Source of the DNA: Ophioderma brevispina
Lineage: Eukaryota > Echinodermata > Ophiuroidea > Amphilepidida > Ophiodermatidae
DNA: 64,000 bases
Direction: 5' to 3'
Assembly: GCA_023653785.1 (NCBI GenBank)
Contig: JAMKCH010002860.1
Location: 1-64,000 of the forward strand
Shown: piece after piece, positions 45,312 through 56,884 of the stretch
How positions within the stretch are numbered: position 1 is the stretch's first letter
Layout: each line of letters starts with the position of its first letter
The notes under the pieces: model-generated
The model's database searches: none
What the model saw: only the letters and a program-made list of their open reading frames with translations
Told to the model about the DNA's origin: nothing
Translations under genes and position numbers: made by a program

Positions 45312-47013
45312 GTGCAATGAGAGATTTCAAGTCATCTCTATTTTATGGTGATATGTAGTGATTTCATAGATTAGAACACTCAATAGATTCAACCTTTTAT
45401 TTTTTCTGCAAGAATACTTAAAATGAAAACTAAAGGTGATTTGTATATATTTTCAATCAATAGAAACATAGGCTGAATTTCGTATTTGGCCCTATAGGAA
45501 ATTGAACATCATCACAATTTTTGTACCAAAGAAACGTTCTCAGCTTACAAATCCTTTGCAGGTGTGTATTTTTTTGATAGAAGGCTTTACACTATGCCAA
45601 AAGATAATTTTTCACGTTTTTTTTTGTGTCGGCCTGCAAGAATTGCAGAAGGCTACACTTAACCATCCTTAATTCGGCTAATTGTATGGCTGGTGCACGG
45701 AAGCCGTGTTTTTTCAAAGGTTACAGTTTTTGAATAAAGTTTCTCATTCGAGAATTAAAGTCTAATTGACAGAAGAAAATTGGGTCATAGATGCCCGTTG
45801 AAACTCTTATGATGATGAGGTCAAAGGGTCACATACCAAGGCAAGGTTAGATAAGGTCAAGTTAATAAATAAAAATGGGCTGAAAACATCAAATTGCCAA
45901 AAAGGAAGACCAGTTGAAAAGACAATTGACTTAATAGCTACAAAACGTGGATCATAGATGTCCCTTGGCAACCTAATATGTTAATGAGGTTAAGGGTCAC
46001 ATACTTCATTTGAGGAGAGTAAAAGTCCAATGCTACAGAACTGGGATTATTCAGGCCCTCTGGGGAACCTTCATAAGATGAGGAAAAGGTCACATACCAA
46101 GGTCAAGGTAATTACGATAAAGTTATAAAAGGGGCTAAAACAAGCAAGTTGGCCTCATTCAAGAAGGAAAAAGAAAAAAGACCCCATTTCTACATCTGAA
46201 TCTATAAAAATACGCAACAAAGTTGCAAAGCAATAGCTAGTTGAGAATAAGATTGCAGGTGGATAAACACTCACAAAAAAACCTTAAAACTATATTGTAT
46301 CAAAAAGTGAATTTTTGAAGCAATCCAGTTTGTGTATGTAGTAATGACGCAAGGGACAGCTGTTTCCAGTCGAGACAGTGCGGGGTAGAAGCTGTATTTG
46401 TAAGCATTTGTTTTCGGTCTCATTACTCTGAATTTTTCCCGGGATGCTATTGGCGAGTTTAATCGATGTCGGTTTTTCAACGTAGTCGGGCAATGAATGG
46501 AAATCAATTGGTATGCTGGATTTTGAACATGTTGATTAAGCGTGAATTTCTTTCTCCTCTAGCGTTGGCCATCCAATGATTTGTAATAAAGCCAGTCACA
46601 GTGCCGGGTGTTTTTTGATGGTTTCCTGTAACGAATCTGGCAGCTCTACGTTTGAGATCAGTTTATAATTTGCTTACAACTTGAGGGACATGTATGCCCT
46701 TGGAGACCTTATATGATTAAGTGGTTTCAGGGTCACATACCAAGGTCAAAGGGTATCTGAGGTCAAGTTATGGGCTGTGACAAACCTCAAATTGGCATTT
46801 TGAAAGGTTAAAGTCCAATTGCAACAAAACTGCTAGGCCTTATTGCAATAGGGAACGTCATATGATAATAGGTTCAGGGTCATTGCAAAGGTCAAAATGT
46901 CCTATGAGAATAAGTTATAAAAAAGGTGGACCCCGAAAGAGGCGACACTTGTGGTTTGAGACCGCTTGTGTAGGAACACCTGTTATTTGAAATATCTTGT
47001 TTGGCAACTTTAA
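45312..47013. mobile_element. MITE family 1 copy split by element D
   Basis: GCAATGAGAGATTTCAAGTC at the left and ATTTGAAATATCTTG..GCAACTTTAA at the right match 43119-43475 except for 1.34 kb of inserted sequence. It is a clear nesting of a later element into an older one. Confidence 0.8.
45626..46970 (+). mobile_element. Helentron/HINE-like element D
   Basis: After a run of nine or ten T, GTGTCGGCCTGCAAGAATTGCAGAAGGC folds as a 5' hairpin. GGCGACAC (46941-46948) near the 3' end repeats the arm complement of GTGTCG.CC, followed by TTGTGGTTTGAGACCGCTTGTG. The interior has about 170-bp units with GGGTCACATACCAAGGTCAA and AAAGTCCAATTGCAACAAAACTG. A unique block (46200-46680) sits in the middle. 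The MITE interrupted at this site gives the approximate empty sequence. Confidence 0.65.
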
Positions 47014-47177
47014 ATCAATTAATGGCAGATTTTGTAATATATAGGCATCCTTTTAGATGCTGTTGTGATAAAATCTATGGACATGCAGAATAAAAGAAAT
47101 TATATATTCTTTATGTAATAGTATGCCAAATTAAGCTCAGGAATAATCAATTAGGTGTACATTTAACTTCTTTTCAG

Positions 47178-47348
47178 TTACATGTGTGCGAGACGATAAA
47201 ATACATTAGGATGGGCTTCATCAAAGCGGGGGGCCATTACCAGAGGTCCTGTTGTGTCATCCGACAAAAGAATGTACAAGAATAGATGGCACAATAAAGA
47301 CTTTATGAAGCCCAGTCACACACAGAGGATCCAATTATATATGTAACG
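47178..47348 (+). CDS. Tetraspanin large-loop exon with cysteine motifs, frame-disturbed
   Basis: Acceptor CTTCTTTTCAG ends 47177; donor AACG/GTAAGT at 47349. Read piecewise, the exon gives DDKIH, GGPLPE, then SCC, then CHPTKECTRIDGTIKTL and NYICN, closing with N-G-C across the next junction (AACG + GTTGTTCC). The P-x-x-SCC and GC cysteines are the conserved loop motifs after CCG in tetraspanins. The CCG itself is degraded to a TGTGTG stretch near 47190. There is a TAG, a TGA and at least two frame changes inside. That is either poor consensus or a damaged gene. Position, splice phase and motif order make this the best candidate for the loop exon. Confidence 0.6.
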
Positions 47349-48119
47349 GTAAGTCCTACTAGTAGTAGCAGTAAATCTGGGGGTGACTCATCAGCTTAAC
47401 ATCCCGACCAAACTAATCTGGAGTCCCCCCTTACTGGGCATAAAAGAACACATTTTGACATACCAAAATATCAACATGAGAGGCATATGCCAGATTATTA
47501 TGTGAAGCAAAACTGCAATAGCTGCATTTGTCAGAAAATTTTCATCAAACATACAATTATGCGAAGCCTTTGGCCATTGGCTTTGAAATGGTTCTTCAGG
47601 GCTGGATTCACTTGAAGAACCATTGCAAGAGCTACTGACTGAAGGAAGGTCAAATAGGTGCTATCATAATACATGCGCAGCACACAGAGAGGACATGAAA
47701 GCCTATTGAGGCGACAATCTTTCCATATTCTTTTATTGTCATGATTGTTTAAAAAAAAGAAAACAATATATAACAAAATATACAGGCAAAATATGGTTAT
47801 TACAAAATGATTTGGGGGCACTGATCAAAGGCAATTAAGGAAGAAGCGACCAACCCTACAAATTCATTATACAAAAATTTAGACGATGTCCATCTCTGGG
47901 CAAAGATTGTGACTCATGGTCTCCGCCATATGCAGAAAACACCAGGAAAAACTTACGCACTTCTTGAACTCATATGCGATATGTTTGAGTTAAACCATCG
48001 TTTTATGCGTCAGGAACACCTAAAACTCGGCAAGTACTGCAGTGTGAGGAATTTATTGGAGCAAAAGATAATTGATCGGATGGCATCCTGACGTCAAAGT
48101 GGTATTAAGTTCACTGAGA
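47349..48119. other. Intron; contains a repeat fragment shared with 59062-59320
   Basis: AGTACTGCAGTGTGAGGAATTTATTGGAGCAAAAGATAATTGATCGGATGGCATCCTGACG at 48032-48092 matches ACTGCTGTGTGAGGATTTGTTGGAGC..CCGGATGCCCTTCCTGACG at 59117-59178. This is a dispersed repeat core of unknown class. Confidence 0.5.
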
Positions 48120-49060
48120 TAGGGTAGCTACATGCATTATGATTTGAAGATATCGTTCATAGATACTTGGTATTGGAGAGATCAATTGCATTAAAATATC
48201 TCACCTACATCACATACTGTCTTATCTGACGAAATGCAATTTTCGAGAAAAATCCCCATGAACTCACAGGGAGGTTTTCATGTTTGGACTATGGAATTAA
48301 AACATATAATTTACATTTGCATATGAAAAAAGAAAACTCTGAAGTTAAGCTTGTACCTTGGGCAGAGTGTTGAAAGTGCAATGTATTCTTGATATAAGGA
48401 TACAAATTCATAAGTCTGTAGTGAATGAAACGCAAAGTTGTATTTTCACATACGACACCAATTTCACCGTTATAGTTTCAATGCGTTCAGCTAGATCTCT
48501 ATGTGAAACACGTCGTTATTTACGCAGAGGCAGATACGGAGCACATAGATCTGTATGTGAAAAGCGTTAAAACAGATGTTTTACGAACAGCATTAATTAA
48601 AATGCCTATAGTAGTAGAGTAGATATGCGCAATATTTGGGGGGGGAAATGTGCACTTGGTGATAAGCATGAAATTTGGCACATATCTCGGGCATGTCATA
48701 CGAAAGACTTTTAGCTATAGGGATCGCAGATTGTCATCTGATTTTAACAATGGCAGCCATTTTTCACAAATGGATGCCATTACTTGTATTGATCCTCTAG
48801 ATTGAGATTGAGCTGAGAAATACAGTGATTATAGGCATTTCAAGCAGGCATTGATGCACATTGGATGTTTTCAAAAGACCTGCAGGTTTAATCCCATGGC
48901 AGAATTGACGGCCATTTTCAAAAATGCCGCCCATTAACAGTATTTTACAGTATTTGCATGAATAATATGATCAAGTTTTTATTTGAGCCTTTCAAATTGT
49001 GCATTTGACAAACAGTTGGTGGCCATTTTCAAGACGGCCGCCATTAATTATTTCTTTTAT
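48120..49060 (+). repeat. Left arm of a diverged 0.9-kb inverted repeat
   Basis: Landmarks CACATACTGTCTTATCTGA, GATATCGTTCAT, GAAATGTGCAC..GATAAGCATGAAATTTGGCACA and GGCAGCCATTTT occur as their complements, in mirror order, at 52680-53290. The arms enclose about 3.6 kb with a reverse-transcriptase relic. Confidence 0.7.
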
Positions 49061-50040
49061 AGTCTGTTGTAAAACTGTACCTTTGGGTATAGAGGTCACA
49101 AAGTCTTCTCCCAGGGTGCGCCTCAACCAAAGCAAACAAACCAAGTGGTTGCCCAGACTTCATTCAAAGGATGTTTCTTACAAAACTGACTGTGTTGACA
49201 ATCTTGCATCCAACTTGAGGGGCACATTCTGACTACAAACGAGTCTTTACCCTCGTCTTTACAAGGGGGGGGGGGGGGGTGTGAACTTCGCTCCGGTGCG
49301 CTAAAAATGCCAAAAAACTTTCGTTAAAAAAGGATTCTAGGTAACTTCTCTCATCCTTTACAAGTCATTTAGCGGAAAAAAATTGTGAAGGTAGAACCTT
49401 CAACGGGGTTAGGTTAGGTGTATGCCGCAAAGTGGAAAGGGTGGGGGGGTTGCCACCAAGGAGATTTTATGGTGCATTTTTGGAAATATTATGCACAGTA
49501 TGCCTATAAAACTATATGTTTATGTAAAATAGCCAATTTAACTCATTTAGGAGCTGAAAACCGCATGAAAATACGATGTGATGTTCCTCGTTTTTCAGCG
49601 CAAAAATTTGGATTTTCGCCTCTTTTCGGTGGAAAATGAGCAAATTTTGCCGATCGCGGCCTTGATGACGCCATTGTGACGGCATACTAGGTTATTGTAC
49701 TTATTTTGGTATCCATGGAAAGAGAGGGACCATAGCTATCGACTAGTATCAAAATCATAAGGCATAGGAGCTTTATAACATAAATTCTCGAAGGGGGGTG
49801 GTAACACCCCCCCCCTGGTAGACGAGGGAGAGCTCATGTCAAGAAATATGGCATTTAGCAGAAGTTTATAGCATTGCTGTACAAAAAAAATAAACTAGAG
49901 CGCGTTGTGGTCTTGATGTATAATTAGTGCTATTCCTTCCATGAAGGCAGCACTCACTGAACATCTCAGAGAGGCACCTATCAAGTTGGTTAATGTTGGG
50001 CTCAAATGATGATTGCATCAGAGCTTCCAGTCCAAGTGAA
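49061..50040. other. Intron, no exon seen
   Basis: It has a poly-G tract at 49266-49281 and a poly-C partner at 49807-49815, with GGGGTGGTAACACC and CCTCGT/ACGAGG motifs around them. 49245-49830 may be a weakly inverted TIR unit (ACGAGTCTTTACCCTCGTCTTTACAAGGGGG against CCCCCTGGTAGACGAGGG). Confidence 0.4.
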
Positions 50041-50049
50041 TGAGGATGG

Positions 50050-51340
50050 AATAGAAAGGAAAAGGATTACTTGGGACAATCTTAGGGAACAACCCTTCCA
50101 GGCAAGTTAGAAAGTATGCCAAAAACTTCCAGGTTGTGGTTGCAAGGAGGCTTGCAGATGACAGGAAAAATGCTTGAATTGAAAGCCTGTATGCAGCATT
50201 TGCATAATTTGCAACATCAAAGATCTGCCTCTGAATAGATGTGCACTTCTGTGGTTACCTTCCTTTAGATGACTAACCTGCATTCTCTACTTGTAAAGCC
50301 AAGAGGGAAGTATCCATAGCAAACCAGATTATACATGTACACGTGACTTTTGATGTTGTCGCAATTAACTTTAGATGAAACAACACTACGTACCAGGACT
50401 GTTCCAAAGATCTTGCTAAACAGTTTTTGAGAATTCTTTCACAACAAGATCAGGAAGCTTTGCATAACAGTCTACAGATGCTACTATGCCAGTCTCTTAA
50501 AACTGTCTAGATGACCTGTTACCAGTTTACACTTTTCCCTATGCGGATTTCACAGAGCGGGATGACTGCATTGTTTACAGGCGAGCTCAGAATGCCCATT
50601 GATTGGTCTTGACAAACACAAAGAGACTGTGTTAGTTATGGACTTAGTGCAATTTGACACTGTGACAACTCTTAACCCGCATGAAGTATATGAAATAACT
50701 GGAAACGCATTAAGTTGGGTCTTTTCCTACCTAGATGACCGAACTCAATATAGATCAATCAACTTGGCTCATCAGAATTCTGTGGCGGTATATTTGGAGT
50801 TCCACGGGTCTGTTAAGGAATTGTATTGAATTCTTTCCACCATTGGGATTGTTATGCAGCCATAAATAATTTCATTGCAGTCATCCGAATCTGATGTAAA
50901 TCCAAAAAAGTGATATTTATAACAAGAAGACAGAGAATGTTGTGCTTTCGTTCCATTCGTTAAGATCGGACTAGTAAACTCTCAGCCATCAATCATTGGC
51001 AATTCCGTTTTTTCATGAAACAAAGCACGGACCTTGGTTTGCCATCTCTAGGACTCATAAATAGAACGAACAATCATCGTTAACAACACTTAGCAACGGC
51101 TCGCCTGGAAAGGGATAACAAAATAGGGGTAATGTTGACAGTTACCATGATGAAAAGGCACATGGGATTGGTCAATGACTTATGTTTCTAGGTGGATCCT
51201 GCAGTCTTGCCTATGGTCTCCAAAGAAAGAGAAGTGACCAAGGTTTAGTGAGTTCAAAATGCAGATGCTCGTTTTGTCCTTAAATATGTGTCAAGAAACA
51301 TAACATATCTACCAACTGCATTGGCTTCCAATTTAAACAG
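50050..51340 (+). mobile_element. Decayed non-LTR retrotransposon (L2/CR1/jockey-like) fragment
   Basis: At 50599-50826 a frame encodes LDKHKETVLVMDLVQFDTV..ALSWVFSYLDDRTQ, matching the pattern of non-LTR reverse transcriptase domains (LD....VL.DL..AFDT.. AL.WF.SYL..R.Q). The catalytic FADD-type box is not preserved. At about 51254-51340 RVQNADARFVLKYVSRNI and a following PTALASN correspond to the C-terminal QNAAAR...... HWLP motif. Frameshifts and stops throughout show a dead copy. The 5' limit is a guess. Confidence 0.6.
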
Positions 51341-52679
51341 ACCTCATGAATACTGATATGTGAACTTTTTTCTTTGTATCGTTCTTATTCTTTATCTTCC
51401 TCCACTCCGGCTGTATAGGATAGTTGTTTTCACAAGATTAGGTAGGGTTGGGGCATATGAAATCCAGGAAAGAGATCAAGATTTGCAACAATGTCACTGT
51501 GGGATACACACACAGATCCTCACAGCGGCTGATCCATAGTTTTCGTATGGAAGCAACATGGTGTTGTCTTTCTCTACGATCTATGGTCACAGTATATTCT
51601 GTTTGAAATGTCTACTTAAATATTCTGTAAGTTATTTAATAGTTGGTAAGGATTGTTATTCCATAGTTGTTTTCACATAAAAGTTTATCTATTGATTTGT
51701 ATTGTCGTTTGATAAATGATAATGCTATTATTACTCCTTTTAACTATGTGAGGTCTAAGAGGCTCTAGGCAACTATATCAAGATGTATTAGATTAATACT
51801 CTGAACTAGAATCAAAAACTTATGAAATCATATACAGCAATACAGAACGAACATAAAGGATAATCAAATTTATTAAGTTACATGATATTATGCTTTGACT
51901 AATAATTTTGTTTGGGTAGACTTTTACGGCCAAAATTAGAAAATTGCTCTGTTTGTCAATCTTAAAATGAGTTCCACATTTGAATGACACGTACACTGAT
52001 GACTTTACAACAATCGGGTAGCATGATTTGATTACACAAAACGTGTTGCATGCACCTGATTTGGTAACTCCCTTATGAAGAATTGATTTTACTCTTGGGG
52101 TACGGTACAGAAATCAGCGTATAACTATCACATCATTGGTGCTTTACAACAAAATAGTCAATCGTGGCATAGCAAGACATTTTTCGACAAATATAAACCA
52201 ATGCACTAATTAATAATACTGATAATAATGGATTAGATCGTACACAACAAGGGACTCAGTGCATAGGATTTATGTAAACACTGGTAAAGAGAAATAATTG
52301 CCTGCCATTGTTATGTGTTGCAGCCCTTTCACGGGTTATCTGTAAATTCGGCAATAGGCTATGCTCGTTATCATTAGCCTACCATAAAAATAAAGCCTCC
52401 TCCCAGTTTTGGAATGTTCACAACTCTTTGGTTATCACACAATATAACAAAAGCCATTCGGAAATATGTTTTGCGTTTATTCAGTCTGCAAGCAAAGATA
52501 AACAGCAATGGCAACTATTTTAATGTCTGCCACTTGTATGATTAACTTTTAAGGTTGTATTTGGCATGGCTGTGTAACATAAATGTCTGCATCGCAACAT
52601 CAAACAAATTGGTTTATGATTGCCATTTTACAGGTTTATTTTTGCATTCTGTGTGATAAAAATAGCTTGGTAGAAAACA
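51341..52679. other. Intron, no exon seen
   Basis: AT-rich; ACACACACAGATCCTCACAGCGGCTGATCC near 51505-51540 may be the retrotransposon 3' end. The open frame at 52308-52523 has no recognisable motif. Confidence 0.4.
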
Positions 52680-53290
52680 AAATAGGCATTATCAGCGATG
52701 AAAATTTGTAAATTAAGGAAATGGCCAGCCATTTTGGAAAAAGAAAGCCATTTTGGAAAATGGCCACATTTCTGTTACAGAATACTTACCCATATATCAG
52801 TTTATATTTAGGCAATGCTTCTGGGCTCTAAAATCATGTTTGGTAGCCCAAAACAAACAAACAAAAAACATTTAGTCCATCAAAAGAGCTAAATCGAGAA
52901 GACATGGCAGCATTTTGAAAATAGCCGCCCTTTTGTTACACAAAAAGTCTTCTGCGATGCCCATCTAGCAAAAAATCCTTCTTAGACACATGCCCAAATG
53001 TGTGCCAAATTTCATGCTTTCTCTTTAGCACAGTGCACATTTTCATGACATATCTAACTCTATTGAAAATTACGTAAATGAAACCTACAACATTATGTGA
53101 AATCGCAATATGCAGTTTTGAGCTTATTGATCAAATCTTAATTAATATCTCACTAATTAGGTCTTTCAAGATTGTAACTTTGTGCATGTATAGACATAAA
53201 TTTATAATAACAATGAAAAATATCTCACAAAAAGTAAAAAATATCAGATAAGACAGTAGCGCTGTGGGTTGACGATATGAATTATGCCTT
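52680..53290 (-). repeat. Right arm of the diverged inverted repeat
   Basis: Complementary to 48120-49060 (see that entry): GTGCCAAATTTCATGCTTTC, AGTGCACATTTTC, ATCAGATAAGACAGTA and TGACGATATGAAT. Identity looks like roughly three quarters with indels. Confidence 0.7.
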
Positions 53291-53413
53291 TCAAGACACT
53301 GGATCAAATGCTTATCCTGGTGTCAAAGGTCAGGAAAAACAAATTCCTAGTTGCAGATTATTGAAATGCCCCCCCCCCCCCCCTCCCCCCCCCTATCTGT
53401 ATCTTTTACAGAG

Positions 53414-53492
53414 GTTGTTCCGATTGAGCTTTTAGCAATGAGGAGAATTATGTTATAGTAGCTGGTCTAGCATAGGAATTGGAGCTGTACAG
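53414..53492 (+). CDS. Tetraspanin TM4 exon, frame-disturbed
   Basis: Acceptor TTTTACAGAG (AG at 53412-53413 restores phase), donor GTACAG/GTAAGG at 53493. It encodes GCSD, then AFSNEENYVIVAGL and, after a one-base shift, SIGIGAVQ. This is the typical end of the loop (GC, then EN) and TM4 ending in Q at a phase-0 junction, directly followed in the next exon by LLGMIF. An in-frame TGA sits after GCSD, and one base is missing between GGTCT and AGCATA. The fit at both junctions makes the exon assignment strong. Whether the lesions are real is open. Confidence 0.8.
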
Positions 53493-53756
53493 GTAAGGAT
53501 GGGTAACACCAAATCAGGTGGGGCAGTTCCTTAAAGAATCTGCATGCATTATATGGAAAACATTTGAATCCAGGAAATTTATGCAAAACTCCCAACTGCG
53601 TCAACAATTAAGCATTTAAGTGAACTCTAATCCAAATTTTCCTCTGACAATTGAGTCAAGGGAAACATTTTCACAACTGATCCAAAAAAAGGGTGGATAA
53701 GTTTGAATTATGGAGGATTTGCACAGAAAGGTTAACATTGCCCACTAGGGAGATTT

Positions 53757-54180
53757 ATATATTTTTTTTTTTTTCCTTTTCTTTTCTTTTCTTTTCTTCG
53801 TCGTGCTTCTTTCTTGCTTGCTTGTTCTTGCTTGCTTGCTTCTTTCTTCTTTCTTTCTTTTTCTTGCTTGCTTTCTTGCTTTCTTCTTGCGTTCTTCCTT
53901 CCTTCCTCAATGTCCTTCCTGCGGCCTCTTCCCCTTCTATTGTTTCCTCTTCTCCTTTCTTCACCTCCAATTTTCCTTCCTCATCCTTTTTTTTTTTTTC
54001 TTTTTTATTTGATTTATGATGGAGATAGTCTCTATGGGGGGAGGGGCCATTCGAAGATTTAACCTTGTCCATGCACTATGAAGAATTTATTTTTCTTCAT
54101 CCTTCTTCTTCCCTCCTCTTCGTCCTCTCCTCTTTCCTCCTCGTGACTCTTTTTCTTACTCTTCCTCCTCCTCCTCCCTA
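53757..54180 (+). repeat. Pyrimidine-rich low-complexity tract
   Basis: Runs of TTTTC, TTGC, TTTC and TTCC units with hardly any purine on the plus strand. Frames on both strands (Phe/Leu/Ser-rich plus, Lys/Glu-rich minus) follow from composition. Confidence 0.9.
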
Positions 54181-54823
54181 GGAAATGTCATCACAATAAT
54201 GATGCTTCACCTAGACTGTAGCTGTCCAAGCACAATTCTATCAACATATTATATTATAACATTAGCCATCACAGCTACCTAAATATTGCTTGGGTCAATG
54301 AGGCAAGCAAGATGAAGTGCCTTGGCTCAAACAGACATCTGTTGAACTGCTGGCAAAACAATGTGGCCAAAAAAAAATTTTGCCTGTCAAGAGTCTGCCA
54401 ATCAACATTGGGCCAACATTGGCATGCTGAATGCCACAGTGTCAACATTGGCCCAATGTTCACTTATCCTCTGGGCTTGCACTTTATAAACAAACCAAAC
54501 GTTCAGTGAAGTACTCTATTAACAGTGTGGTATTTACATCAGATCTGATTCATGATAGTAAAAGGAAGTAATTAGTGATCCTGATTGTTTTTCCATCATT
54601 GTTGTGTTTTAGCAAGGATATTATCTAAAACAACCAAAATTGAAATTTTTTGTGTGACAGCAGGAAATGAGCATGCTAAAAATGCACAAATGAAATATGT
54701 TGTTAGGAGAAGGATTAGAAAAATATAAGACGCAAAGAAACAAATAATTGGGAGTAACATAGGATGAGTGAACTGAAAATTATATAACCTCTACATTTTC
54801 TCCAGCACCCCCTCTTTCAAAGC

Positions 54824-55180
54824 AATAATAGCACATTTTTAGAGCACCCCCCATATTCAAATTTAAGATTTAGGCACATTTGTGTTGATAATTGTCTAAC
54901 TGTACCTGTGAATAGTAATGCTCAAAAGTGTGCATGCATCATAAGAGATTTTATAATAGATTCGGGATCCCTAACCTAATTCAACAGCAGCGCTGCATGG
55001 AAATGTGAATTGTCCAGGATCCAATATTCTAATTACAAAATTCCTTCTTATGGGACACATATAGAAGTTCAAACTTTACCATTCGCAGGTATAAGTGACT
55101 AGCCACTTACCAAAGCAGCTGTGCAAAAACCTCAATTTTTAAATTGAGGGAGGGGGCTTTTTAAAAAATGTGCTATTATT
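54824..55180. mobile_element. TIR element with AATAATAGCACATTTTT ends
   Basis: AATAATAGCACATTTTTAGA at 54824 and AAAAAATGTGCTATTATT ending at 55180 are inverted, continuing through GCACCCCCCATATTCAAATTT and AAATTGAGGGAGGGGGC. 357 bp. A longer diverged copy is at 8630-9150. It lies in the intron between the TM4 and last exons. Confidence 0.8.
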
Positions 55181-55190
55181 GCTGTAATGA

Positions 55191-55470
55191 ATGATAATAA
55201 TAATAATAGCAATAACCAGTTTTTGTATAGCACTCTATCACCGTAAACAGTCTCAAAGCGCTGTTGCCTATTATTATGCTGCCATCTGGAAATTGTCACA
55301 ATCATTTCGCTTCATCTAGGTAGCTGCTGGCCAAGCGCACATCTCTATCTGCACCTAGATTGCAACTCCCCAAATTTCTCTTGGGTCAACGAGGCATTTG
55401 AGATAAAGTATCTTGTCAAGGGACACAAACACTTTCTACAGGGATAATGTGGATACATTGATGACATGTC
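55191..55470. repeat. (ATA)n plus repeat end resembling the ATT-tailed SINE
   Basis: AATAATAATAATAGCAATAACC then TTTTTGTATAGCACTCTATC..TCTCAAAGCGCTGTT is the inverted form of a repeat 3' end with an ATT tail, so this copy is on the minus strand. CTAGGTAGCTGCTGGCCAAGCG and GGGTCAACGAGGCATTTGAGATAAAGTATCTTG also recur near 54200-54325 (TAGACTGTAGCTGTCCAAGC, GGGTCAATGAGGCAAGCAAG). Confidence 0.5.
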
Positions 55471-55544
55471 AAAAGTGTAGGCTGTGTAATCCTTGAAGTG
55501 CAATCCTTAAGTTAATGGAATTACTTCGTTATTATTTATTGCAG

Positions 55545-55622
55545 CTCCTAGGAATGATTTTCTCATTGTGCTTGTGTTGCGCTATAAGAAGATCAGATGA
55601 CAACAAGAGTTATGCTATATAG
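55545..55622 (+). CDS. Tetraspanin last exon: C-terminal tail and stop
   Basis: Acceptor TTATTTATTGCAG ends 55544. The exon reads LLGMIFSLCLCCAIRRSDDN then KSYAI and TAG (55620-55622): the end of TM4, juxtamembrane cysteines (likely palmitoylated, as usual in this family) and a short basic and acidic cytoplasmic tail. LLGM.F..CL...IR is the standard tetraspanin C-terminus. The frame is intact. Joined in order, the six exons make about 240 residues, normal for the family. I could not place a poly(A) site with confidence. Confidence 0.88.
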   Translation, partial: LLGMIFSLCLCCAIRRSDDNKSYAI

Positions 55623-56442
55623 ACTACATCATCCTCCTCGTTTCTTCTCTTGAATCAAGACGTCTTCACCAAGACAATTCCTTATTTCGAGTTTGCAAGG
55701 TCATCTTTGTATTGCACAACTCCTTTGGACATCTGCTGCAACGTTCAATCCTTGAAGAAATTTGCCACTCCATCTCGACAACTATTACACGGCATGAAAG
55801 TTACAGGATCGTACTGCCCGGGTACCACATCCTAAACTTTCAAAGGACAATTTTGTGCTGTGTAGGGAGCAAATCAGAGGGTGTTTTGAATGAATCCCAC
55901 AATGCATTGCAATGTGTCTATACTGTACTGTACTAAACACATGTCAGTACTTAAAGCACCAAAGGTGTACAAAAGTTTTAAGAACCACAAGACATTTCAT
56001 GATCATGCTCAAAATTCCCAAAGTAGTAGCGCTTTGTTGGCTAAAATGAGTGTAAAAGTCAGGATTTTTAAGGTTTTAAGAATAGGATTTTATGGGATCA
56101 CAAGACCTTATTGAGATGAAATTTCCCAAAACTGGTGCATTGTGGGATTGACTCAAAACACCTCTGGGAGCAAATTATAAATAACATGTAAATTGATTGC
56201 CCTCCTTATGTACCTAAAAGAGGGAGTGGCAGATTTTTGTAAGGAGAGATGAATGTAAATTATGAATTTTAAATTTCACTTCCCAACAAAGTAAGGCATT
56301 CTCAACCAGGGATCCATGTAGTCTTAAATGCCTCCCCATTCTTAATTACACTGTCTTTGTTTCAAGATCTGAGTGCTTTTCATATCATGAAATCAGCACA
56401 AATACCATTGTGTCTTAGTTGTTGTCATGATTGGGCATGTAG
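55623..56442 (+). other. Probable 3' untranslated region and intergenic DNA
   Basis: Begins as the 3' UTR of the tetraspanin. No AATAAA lies in the first 800 bp; CCTTATTGAG and similar AT motifs give no clear end. Confidence 0.4.
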
Positions 56443-56660
56443 TAGTGGCGTAGCCAGGTGGGGGCAGGGGGGGGCAGAGTGCCCCCTCTGAAAAATGTTT
56501 TGAGGGGAAATCGGGAAATAAAACACTGATATTTGTGTTAAATCAGCCTTTTTTCAGATTTTTTTCCCTGCGACCGGGAAATTTTTGCTTGTGATCGAGA
56601 AATTTGATGCACCTACCGGGAAATTGCCCCCTCGTAACCACTGGACTGGCTACACGCCTG
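56443..56660. mobile_element. hAT MITE with 8-bp TSD
   Basis: TAGTGGCGTAGCCAG at 56443 and CTGGCTACACGCCTG ending 56660 are imperfect inverted ends, with GCATGTAG duplicated on both sides (56435-56442 and 56661-56668). The subterminal parts are related to the 3947-4593 element. 218 bp, non-coding. Confidence 0.88.
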
Positions 56661-56884
56661 GCATGTAGTATTGAAAAGGGCTCAGATGATTAGCAGCAAT
56701 GCTGTATGACAATGTGTATCTCTGATGTAATGCCTGTCCTTGTTGGTAATTGAGTTAGTAATGTTAATTCCCTCAGGGAAGTCACTGTTCCATGTTCACA
56801 CATTATGGGTTCCCTCTTTCTTAGTAACTGATTTATAATTTAACAGTAATTTGTTTTTGTGTTTGGTTAGATTGTAATGGTCAC

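Noticed and set aside
53693..54072. Phe/Leu/Ser-rich and Lys/Glu-rich frames on opposite strands
   Set aside because: By-products of a pyrimidine-rich low-complexity tract.
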